Source: Methylophilaceae bacterium (lineage in GTDB: Bacteria > Pseudomonadota > Gammaproteobacteria > Burkholderiales > Methylophilaceae). Taken from it: a stretch of DNA of 7,578 nt. The stretch lies in the NCBI GenBank assembly GCA_017880825.1, contig JADGRN010000066.1:1-7578 (forward strand), given 5' to 3'. Within the stretch, counting starts at the first letter, position 1; each line of letters starts with the position of its first letter. The translations under genes were made by a program, and so were the position numbers. The notes under the pieces were generated by a model that was given only the letters and a program-made list of their open reading frames with translations, was not told where the DNA came from and did no database searches. This document shows positions 1 to 4,605 of this stretch, piece by piece.

Positions 1-411
1 GTCGGCACCCATGAAGGCCTGATGTATTACACGCTGGGGCAAAGGCAGGGCCTGGGCATAGGCGGTTCCAAAACCAGTAGCGGCGAGCCCTGGTTTGTCG
101 CAGATAAAGACATGCAGCGTAATATCCTGATAGTAGTACAAGGGCACGAACACCCGCTGCTGTTCAGCGATGGCTTGGTTGCCAACCAGCTCCACTGGAT
201 TGCCGGCTTTAACCCTCAGCTGCACTGGGTATATGCTGCCAAGACACGCTACCGCCAGCCGGATGCGCCGTGCGAGATTGACAGATTAGAGGGTGATACC
301 AGCGAAATACGCTTTGGTCAGCGCCAATGGGCAGTCACGCCCGGGCAATCGGTAGTGATTTACGAAAGCCATGTCTGCCTGGGAGGCGGGATTATTACAG
401 ACGCCTTGTGA
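1..411 (+). CDS. mnmA: tRNA-specific 2-thiouridylase MnmA, C-terminal part (5' truncated by window edge)
   Basis: MnmA transfers sulfur to U34 of the tRNAs for Lys, Glu and Gln in the cytoplasm, using ATP and a persulfide relay, to give the 2-thio part of mnm5s2U. The open frame enters at base 1 and ends at TGA 409-411, leaving 136 codons of the usual 360-370. Recognisable family blocks are the [21 protein letters not shown] segment at the very start and the closing [12 protein letters not shown] beta-barrel strand. The ATP-binding PP-loop domain and both catalytic cysteines lie upstream of the window and cannot be checked. An internal ATG at 22 is not the start, because conserved MnmA residues precede it in frame. 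The gene converges on the GST gene with REP-like hairpins between them. Identification is from motif memory and is strong. Confidence 0.93.
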   Translation, partial: VGTHEGLMYYTLGQRQGLGIGGSKTSSGEPWFVADKDMQRNILIVVQGHEHPLLFSDGLVANQLHWIAGFNPQLHWVYAAKTRYRQPDAPCEIDRLEGDTSEIRFGQRQWAVTPGQSVVIYESHVCLGGGIITDAL

Positions 412-490
412 TCGGCGCGTGGCGTGCCTTCTACAATGTTATTTCGTGATTGTAGGAGCGGCAACCCGCCGCGATAATATCTATCGGCGG
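411..490. repeat. Pair of inverted REP-like hairpins between convergent genes
   Basis: Directly seen: CTACAAT (431-437) and ATTGTAG (449-455) are perfect inverted copies separated by 11 bases. Each borders a GC-rich hairpin. On the left, GGCGCG (414-419) pairs with CGTGCC (423-428) with one G-T wobble. On the right, GCGGC (458-462) pairs with GCCGC (468-472) around AACCC. The right unit reads GTAG-GAGCGGC...GCCGCGATA, the layout of REP elements, which start with a GTAG tetranucleotide followed by an imperfect hairpin. The left unit matches the right unit in reverse complement at about 18 of 27 positions. A further arm, TATCGGCGG (482-490), can pair with CCGCCG..ATA (466-476) with a two-base bulge. 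The element may also stop transcription from both flanking genes. Assignment to the REP class is inference. Confidence 0.55.
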
Positions 491-500
491 CTCAGCCCTT

Positions 501-1112
501 TTAAGACTCTGCAGGCGCCGACTCCTTGAAAGAAGCCCGCGTCATCAACTCCGCGTAATACTCGGCCAGATTCGGATATTGCTGCTGCCAGTTGATATTC
601 TTGTAACGTAATTTCAGGTAACCGAGTACGCAGCCAACGGCAACATCCGCCAGGCTAAAGGCATCACCCACACACCATTTGTTGTTGCCAAGCTCCTGGC
701 TCAAGGCTTTCAGGCCGCGTTCCACCTTGCCCAACTGTTTGGCAATGGAAGCGGGATCCTGCATCTGCTCGGGACGCCGCGATTCCATCAAAGCTGCCAC
801 GGCGGCATCGCAAATGCCGTCTGCCAGCGCTTCCCAGCGCCGCACGGTAATGCGCAAAGAGTTCTCCTGCGGGATCAGGCGCGCCAAAGGTGTACGGTTA
901 TCCAGATATTCAACAATGACGCGCGAGTCGAACAGGCTATCGCCATCGTCCAGCAGCAGTACGGGTATCTTGCCTAAAGGGTTATGCTCGTTGACTGGAC
1001 AATCCGGTGCGGACAACACTACCGGTACCATCTCCAGCTCGATGCGTTTCTCGGCGGCGACGATGCGCACTTTGCGCGCATAGGGGCTAGTGGGGGAAAA
1101 AAGCAGCTTCAT
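501..1112 (-). CDS. Glutathione S-transferase family protein (YibF-like)
   Basis: A cytosolic GST-fold protein of 203 residues, the normal length of the small bacterial GSTs. The N-terminal thioredoxin-like domain spans about residues 1-75. It begins MKLLFSPTSPYARKVR, where a serine around position 9 is the likely glutathione-activating residue. It has the cis-proline in GKIPVLLL (Pro50) and the Asp62-Ser63 pair that normally holds the gamma-glutamyl part of glutathione. The all-helical C-terminal domain (about 85-200) contains the SLAD N-capping box (153-156) typical of GST folding cores. The beginning resembles E. coli YibF. The substrate cannot be told from sequence. The ATG (complement of 1110-1112) has only a weak Shine-Dalgarno. 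The gene diverges from nadC over a 41-base gap and probably shares the palindromic promoter there. It is not in the nadC transcription unit, so no functional link to NAD synthesis is implied. Confidence 0.88.
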   Translation of the reverse strand: MKLLFSPTSPYARKVRIVAAEKRIELEMVPVVLSAPDCPVNEHNPLGKIPVLLLDDGDSLFDSRVIVEYLDNRTPLARLIPQENSLRITVRRWEALADGICDAAVAALMESRRPEQMQDPASIAKQLGKVERGLKALSQELGNNKWCVGDAFSLADVAVGCVLGYLKLRYKNINWQQQYPNLAEYYAELMTRASFKESAPAES

Positions 1113-1144
1113 GGGTATTTAGGCACCAACAACAAAAATAGGCC

Positions 1145-1158
1145 TGCATTATAATGCA
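1145..1158. promoter_or_regulatory. Palindromic -10 element, candidate bidirectional promoter for gst and nadC
   Basis: TGCATTATAATGCA is a perfect 14-base palindrome in the 41-base gap between the divergent genes, reaching a few bases into the longest nadC frame. Because of the symmetry, a consensus TATAAT occurs on the plus strand (1150-1155) and on the minus strand (1153 back to 1148). No good -35 hexamer lies at the expected distance on either side, and there is no TGn extended -10. The promoter call therefore rests on the perfect -10 hexamers and the position. Predicted plus-strand starts near 1161-1163 would fall at the second nadC ATG. Minus-strand starts near 1141 would give GST a leader of about 30 bases. 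It could instead be a regulator's binding site. Confidence 0.45.
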
Positions 1159-2017
1159 AAATATGGGAGCTTCTTCAGACTATATAAAACCTGCCGATAT
1201 TCAGGCAATGGTGCGTACCGCCCTTGCCGAGGACATCGGTGCAGGCGACCTCACCGCGCGCCTTGTCCCTGCCTCGCAGCAGTCCAGCGCGCAAGTCATC
1301 AGCCGCGAATCCGCCATTGTGTGCGGCATGGCCTGGTTTGAGGCCTGTTTTAGACAAATCGCAGCCGATACCGAGATTACCTGGCAGGTGACCGAAGGTG
1401 AGCCGGTTCAGCCCAATCAGCCGCTATGCGAGATTCGCGGCAATACCCGCGCGCTGCTGACTGCCGAGCGCGTAGCGCTGAATTTTCTGCAAACCCTCTG
1501 CGCTACCGCCACAATAACCCGGCAATATGTTAATGCGGTCGCTGGAACCCAGGCAAAAATCATGGATACCCGCAAAACCCTGCCCGGGCTGCGTCTGGCG
1601 CAGAAATACGCAGTGACCGTGGGTGGCGGGAGGAACCAGCGCATCGGCCTCTACGATGGTATCCTGATCAAGGAAAATCACATTGCCGCAGCCGGTGGCA
1701 TAACCGCCGTGCTGCAGGCAGCACGTGCAATTGACAGGCAAGCACCCATCCAGATTGAAGTGGAGACCCTGCAACAGCTACAAACTGCTTTGGACGCAGG
1801 CGCCAAACTCATTCTGCTGGATAACTTCAGCCTGCAAGATTTGCGCGATGCTGTCACACTGAATGCCGGGTGCGCCCTATTGGAGGCTTCGGGTGGTATC
1901 GATCTGGACAATGTGCGCGACATCGCGTTGACTGGTGTGCAGCGCATTTCCATCGGCGCCTTGACCAAAAATGTACGTGCGATTGATTTATCCTTACGTT
2001 TTAACCATGCGTCTTGA
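1154..2017 (+). CDS. nadC: Nicotinate-nucleotide pyrophosphorylase (quinolinate phosphoribosyltransferase)
   Basis: NadC condenses quinolinate with PRPP to give nicotinate mononucleotide, CO2 and pyrophosphate, the step where de novo NAD synthesis joins the common pathway. From the first ATG it has 287 residues, close to the family length. The N-terminal domain carries ALAEDIGAGDLTA. The barrel carries DTRKTLPGLR (138-147, with substrate-binding Arg140 and Lys141), GGGRNQR (157-163), LIKENH with Lys173, IEVET, LILLDNFS and EASGGI. Gln162 stands where many homologues, for example the mycobacterial enzyme, have histidine; Arg163 is kept. The start is uncertain. ATG 1154 overlaps a TATAAT (1150-1155), so if that is the promoter, translation would begin at ATG 1163 (284 residues), nearly leaderless. 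Neither start has a Shine-Dalgarno. The stop TGA overlaps the ribosome binding site of the next gene, which suggests co-transcription. Confidence 0.95.
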   Translation: MQNMGASSDYIKPADIQAMVRTALAEDIGAGDLTARLVPASQQSSAQVISRESAIVCGMAWFEACFRQIAADTEITWQVTEGEPVQPNQPLCEIRGNTRALLTAERVALNFLQTLCATATITRQYVNAVAGTQAKIMDTRKTLPGLRLAQKYAVTVGGGRNQRIGLYDGILIKENHIAAAGGITAVLQAARAIDRQAPIQIEVETLQQLQTALDAGAKLILLDNFSLQDLRDAVTLNAGCALLEASGGIDLDNVRDIALTGVQRISIGALTKNVRAIDLSLRFNHAS

Positions 2018-2021
2018 GGAG
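2016..2021 (+). promoter_or_regulatory. Ribosome binding site fixing the ATPase start
   Basis: GAGGAG begins inside the nadC stop codon and sits five bases before ATG 2027. This favours ATG 2027 over the in-frame GTG at 2021, which is part of the Shine-Dalgarno itself. The arrangement suggests translational coupling of the ATPase to nadC. Confidence 0.75.
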
Positions 2022-2026
2022 TGCCC

Positions 2027-3811
2027 ATGAGCAAACAAGCTTCCGCCGTTAGATCTTCGTCGGGTCGTTTGACGCTTGGTGATGTGCTGCGCATGCTGGT
2101 ACAGGACGGCATCATAGACAAAACCCACGCCGAACAACTCTACAATGACCGCAAGCAGGACACTTCCAACCTGCACCCGCTGGTGGTGATCGGCGAGCAG
2201 CGCTGGAAAAATCTGCTGCCGCCGAAAAAACCACTCACCATCGAGGCGCTCACCGACTGGCTGGCAGCCCGCGCCGGCCTTGATTACTACCACATAGACC
2301 CGTTGAAACTGGATTTCGGCTCAGTCTCACAGATTATTTCCAAGGCCTACGCGGATAGGCTCAAGATCATGCCGGTCAAAATCGACGGCCGTGAGGCCAC
2401 CATCGCCACCGCCGAACCGTTTCAGATTGACTGGGTGCCGGATCTGGAGCGCGTGCTGGGCATGCAGATCAAGCTGGTGCTGGCCAACCCGCTGGAGATC
2501 AACCGCTATCTGCCGGAAATCTACAATCTGGCCAATTCGATCAATCTGGCCAACAGCGCCAAGGCCGGACAGATTGTGGGCGTGCAGAACTTCGAGCAAT
2601 TGGTCGAGCTGGGCAAAAGCAAGAATCTCGACGCCAACGAACAACACGTGGTCAATATCGTCGACTGGCTGTTCAAATATGCTTTCGAGCAGCGCGCCAG
2701 CGATATTCATCTGGAGCCGCGGCGCAATATCGGCCTGGTACGTTTCCGCATCGACGGTGTGCTGCATCAGGTGTATCAACTGCCAGCCACCATCATGAAC
2801 GCCATCACCAGCCGCATCAAACTATTGGGGCGCATGGACATGGTGGAAAAACGCCGCCCGCAGGATGGCCGCATCAAAACCGTCACGGTGGAGGGTGCGG
2901 AAATCGAATTACGGCTTTCCACCATGCCGACGGCGTTCGGCGAAAAACTGGTGATGCGCATATTCACGCCGGATATCCTGGTCAAGAATTTCATCGAGCT
3001 GGGTTTCACGCAAAGTCAGGCAGCGCAATGGAATGAATGGACCAAAAATCCCAATGGCATCATTCTGGTCACCGGGCCTACCGGCTCGGGCAAAACCACC
3101 ACCCTGTATTCCACGCTGAAACAGCTCGCCACACCGGAAGTCAATGTGTGCACGGTGGAAGAGCCTATCGAAATGATAGAACCGGCGTTTAATCAGATGC
3201 AGGTGCAGCAGAATATCGGCCTGACCTTTGCCGATGGCATCCGCACCCTGCTGCGGCAAGACCCGGACATCATCATGATAGGCGAAATCCGTGATGTGGA
3301 AACCGCCGAAATGGCGATACAGGCCGCGCTCACCGGTCATCTGGTGCTGTCTACGCTGCATACCAACGACTCCCCCTCCACCATCACGCGCCTGCTCGAT
3401 CTCGGCGTGCCATCCTATCTGATTAACTCGACCATGATAGGCATCATGGCGCAACGTCTGGTAAGAACGCTGTGTCCGCACTGCAAAACAGCGGGGGAGG
3501 TAGATCAGGCCGCCTGGGATGAACTGGTCGGCCCGTGGAAACTGCCCAAACCCAAACAAATACAGCTGGCTGAAGGCTGTCTGGAATGCCGCATGACAGG
3601 CTATCGCGGCCGCAGTGGTATTTATGAAATGCTCACCATCAGCCCGGCATTGAAAAAACTCATCACGCAAGATGCCGATCTGGCCAAAATCAAGGCGCTT
3701 GCATACCGTGAAGGCATGCTGCCGCTGCTCATCAACGGTGCGGAAAAAATTGCCGCCGGTTTAACCACTATGGAAGAATTACTGAAAGTGGCGCCACCGC
3801 CGCTGGATTAG
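2027..3811 (+). CDS. GspE/PulE/PilB-family secretion or type IV pilus ATPase, solitary
   Basis: A hexameric cytoplasmic motor ATPase of the type II secretion / type IV pilus class, 594 residues from ATG 2027. An N-terminal GspE/MshEN-like domain lies at about 55-180. A linker is followed by the ATPase core from about 205, with the arm motif SDIHLEP (225-231), Walker A GPTGSGKT (350-357), Walker B region DPDIIMIGEIRD (412-423), the His box GHLVLSTLHTND (from 437), and a zinc-type tetracysteine, CPHC (483-486) with CLEC (518-521). All catalytic motifs are intact. The zinc motif points to the assembly ATPases (PilB/GspE) rather than the retraction ATPase PilT. No pilin, PilC platform or prepilin peptidase gene is adjacent here. 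The N-terminal region does not look like classical PilB to me, so I leave the symbol blank. It follows nadC, next to which pilB-like genes occur in other proteobacteria. Confidence 0.9.
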   Translation: MSKQASAVRSSSGRLTLGDVLRMLVQDGIIDKTHAEQLYNDRKQDTSNLHPLVVIGEQRWKNLLPPKKPLTIEALTDWLAARAGLDYYHIDPLKLDFGSVSQIISKAYADRLKIMPVKIDGREATIATAEPFQIDWVPDLERVLGMQIKLVLANPLEINRYLPEIYNLANSINLANSAKAGQIVGVQNFEQLVELGKSKNLDANEQHVVNIVDWLFKYAFEQRASDIHLEPRRNIGLVRFRIDGVLHQVYQLPATIMNAITSRIKLLGRMDMVEKRRPQDGRIKTVTVEGAEIELRLSTMPTAFGEKLVMRIFTPDILVKNFIELGFTQSQAAQWNEWTKNPNGIILVTGPTGSGKTTTLYSTLKQLATPEVNVCTVEEPIEMIEPAFNQMQVQQNIGLTFADGIRTLLRQDPDIIMIGEIRDVETAEMAIQAALTGHLVLSTLHTNDSPSTITRLLDLGVPSYLINSTMIGIMAQRLVRTLCPHCKTAGEVDQAAWDELVGPWKLPKPKQIQLAEGCLECRMTGYRGRSGIYEMLTISPALKKLITQDADLAKIKALAYREGMLPLLINGAEKIAAGLTTMEELLKVAPPPLD

Positions 3812-3831
3812 AGAACCGCTGGATTAAAGCA
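3800..3831 (+). repeat. 16-base imperfect tandem duplication across the ATPase stop codon
   Basis: CCGCTGGATTA occurs at 3800-3810 and again at 3816-3826. With the following bases the two 16-base units (3800-3815 and 3816-3831) agree at 14 of 16 positions. The first copy encodes the last Pro-Leu-Asp and the start of the TAG stop; the second lies just after it. It looks like a small slippage duplication at the left boundary of the hicBA islet. Confidence 0.7.
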
Positions 3832-3880
3832 GGTTAAGGGCTCCAGACCGCTTCAAGGCACTACCGGAGCTTGGAAGAAA

Positions 3881-3908
3881 TTGCACAATTGGCAGATTTA
3901 TGTAGAAT
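3881..3908 (+). promoter_or_regulatory. Candidate sigma-70 promoter of hicBA
   Basis: TTGCAC (3881-3886) as -35 and TAGAAT (3903-3908, one mismatch to TATAAT) as -10 are separated by 16 bases in an AT-rich stretch. The predicted transcription start is around 3914-3916, giving a leader of about 70 bases before hicB. A perfect inverted repeat begins at that start. The other bases of 3812-3983 hold only the stop-codon duplication and short weak repeats. Confidence 0.45.
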
Positions 3909-3916
3909 AAATGAAC

Positions 3917-3936
3917 GATGAATTAAAAAATTCATC
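3917..3936. promoter_or_regulatory. Inverted repeat, candidate hicBA operator
   Basis: GATGAATT (3917-3924) and AATTCATC (3929-3936) form a perfect 8-base inverted repeat around AAAA. It lies just downstream of the candidate -10, where a bound protein would block initiation. HicAB systems normally repress their own promoter through HicB, so an operator is the natural reading. HicB here has no obvious DNA-binding domain, so the partner protein is open. In RNA it would be only a weak AU-rich hairpin. Confidence 0.4.
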
Positions 3937-3983
3937 ATAGATAGCCTTATTGGGGATATTTAAGGGGTAATAAGGAAATAAAT

Positions 3984-4259
3984 ATGAGCATGAATTGGCG
4001 TCTGGGGTATCCAGGCTGGCACATTGCCGCCAAGTTTGGAATTCCAATAAAAATTAAAGTGGATGTTTGCCACGACGACGATGCTGGCGTTTATTACGCA
4101 ACCAGCGATGACATTGGGCTAGCTGTTGAAGCAGCAAGTCTGGATGACCTGGTAATTGAAATACATGCGGCTCTTTCAGAGCTGCTTAGTATTGGCTTTC
4201 CACCAATCGAAAGACCAAAAGCCGATATTCGTCTGCACGATAATCTCGTTGCTGCATGA
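3984..4259 (+). CDS. hicB: HicB-like antitoxin (DUF1902-type)
   Basis: Predicted antitoxin of a type II toxin-antitoxin pair that neutralises HicA by binding it and covering its active site. It has 91 residues. The central stretch IKVDVCHDDDAGVYYATSDDIGLAVEAASLDDLVIEIHAAL (about 24-64) is the short beta-alpha-beta HicB/DUF1902 core, a partial RNase H-like fold. The C-terminal tail (about 70-91) shows no helix-turn-helix or ribbon-helix-helix pattern, unlike classical HicB. The start at ATG 3984 has AAGGA (3972-3976) seven bases upstream; a second ATG two codons later (3990) is possible. The stop overlaps hicA by four bases (ATGA, 4256-4259), so the two are translationally coupled. The antitoxin comes first, the reverse of the classical hicA-hicB order. 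Base composition is more AT-rich than the flanking genes, which suggests horizontal acquisition. Family assignment is from pattern and context. Confidence 0.82.
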   Translation: MSMNWRLGYPGWHIAAKFGIPIKIKVDVCHDDDAGVYYATSDDIGLAVEAASLDDLVIEIHAALSELLSIGFPPIERPKADIRLHDNLVAA

Positions 4260-4447
4260 ATGGATACGCAACCGAATTAAAAAAGATATTAGCGGCGCAT
4301 GGCTGGAAGTTCTTACGTAACCGAAAGGGTTCTCATGAGATTTGGAGCAAACCAAACTGTCAGCCGCAGACTATTCCGTATGCGTGTAAATCTAGACCGC
4401 TAGCAAACAAAATATTGAAAATGGCTGGAATTGATCAGCGTTTCTAA
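4256..4447 (+). CDS. hicA: HicA-type mRNA interferase toxin
   Basis: Predicted toxin of the pair: a small basic protein with a double-stranded-RNA-binding-like fold that cleaves mRNA and stops translation when free. Its 63 residues match the usual HicA size. The family pattern is clear: an N-terminal helix (ELKKILAAHGWKFLRN), then RKGSHEIW with the catalytic histidine His27, then the strand and terminal helix PLANKILKMAGI. All elements are intact, so it looks active rather than decayed. The ATG lies inside the overlap with the hicB stop and there is no separate strong Shine-Dalgarno, which keeps toxin synthesis dependent on antitoxin translation. The TAA stop (4445-4447) runs straight into an intrinsic terminator, closing the transcription unit before the ilv operon. 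Confidence 0.87.
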   Translation: MNGYATELKKILAAHGWKFLRNRKGSHEIWSKPNCQPQTIPYACKSRPLANKILKMAGIDQRF

Positions 4448-4469
4448 AACCCGCTTCGGCGGGTTTTTT
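4447..4469 (+). terminator. Intrinsic terminator after hicA
   Basis: AAACCCGC (4447-4454) pairs perfectly with GCGGGTTT (4459-4466) around a stable TTCG tetraloop, and the 3' arm is followed by further T residues to 4469. It starts on the last base of the hicA stop codon. It should end hicBA transcription and insulate the ilv operon. Confidence 0.92.
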
Positions 4470-4523
4470 ATTTCTTGAAATAATTTACCCCTTCACCGCC
4501 CAGACTCAAACTGTGACACTACC

Positions 4524-4570
4524 TCAAGGCAAATAGCCTTGACCAAACAGACTTGAACAGTTACTGTTCA
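4524..4570 (+). promoter_or_regulatory. Two consecutive perfect inverted repeats in the ilvB upstream region
   Basis: The first repeat is TCAAGGC (4524-4530) and GCCTTGA (4536-4542) around AAATA. The second is TGAACAGT (4554-4561) and ACTGTTCA (4563-4570) around a single T. A weak promoter reading is TTGACC (4539-4544) with TACTGT (4562-4567), spacing 17, which would put the second palindrome over the -10 as an operator. If transcription begins further upstream, both would instead fold as leader hairpins ahead of the ilvB start at 4606. No branched-chain-rich leader peptide is visible, so classical ilv attenuation is not supported. The rest of 4470-4605 shows nothing recognisable. Confidence 0.45.
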
Positions 4571-4605
4571 GAGTTCCCGATTATCAGCAAGAACAAGCAA
4601 TATTT

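Noticed and set aside
2021..2026. GTG at 2021 as the ATPase start
   Set aside because: Its first base belongs to the GAGGAG Shine-Dalgarno that sits at proper distance from ATG 2027.
2909..3670. Long open frame of 253 codons on the minus strand
   Set aside because: It lies entirely antisense to the well-supported ATPase gene, has no family resemblance I can see, and is a codon-bias shadow. The same applies to the minus-strand frames under nadC, ilvB and ilvC.
3840..3870. GCTCC/GGAGC inverted repeat as terminator of the ATPase gene
   Set aside because: The stem is only five base pairs, the loop is 21 bases and no T-run follows.
4513..4536. Possible GTG-initiated leader peptide before ilvB (VTLPQGK)
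   Set aside because: It is only seven codons with no ribosome binding site, has just one valine and one leucine, and is not followed by a terminator-type hairpin, so it does not support branched-chain attenuation.
4554..4570. 17-base palindrome as a LexA (SOS) box
   Set aside because: LexA sites are CTGT-N8-ACAG or GAAC-N4-GTTC. Here the half-sites are GAAC and GTTC seven bases apart and the ACAG/CTGT order is reversed, so the spacing and polarity do not fit.
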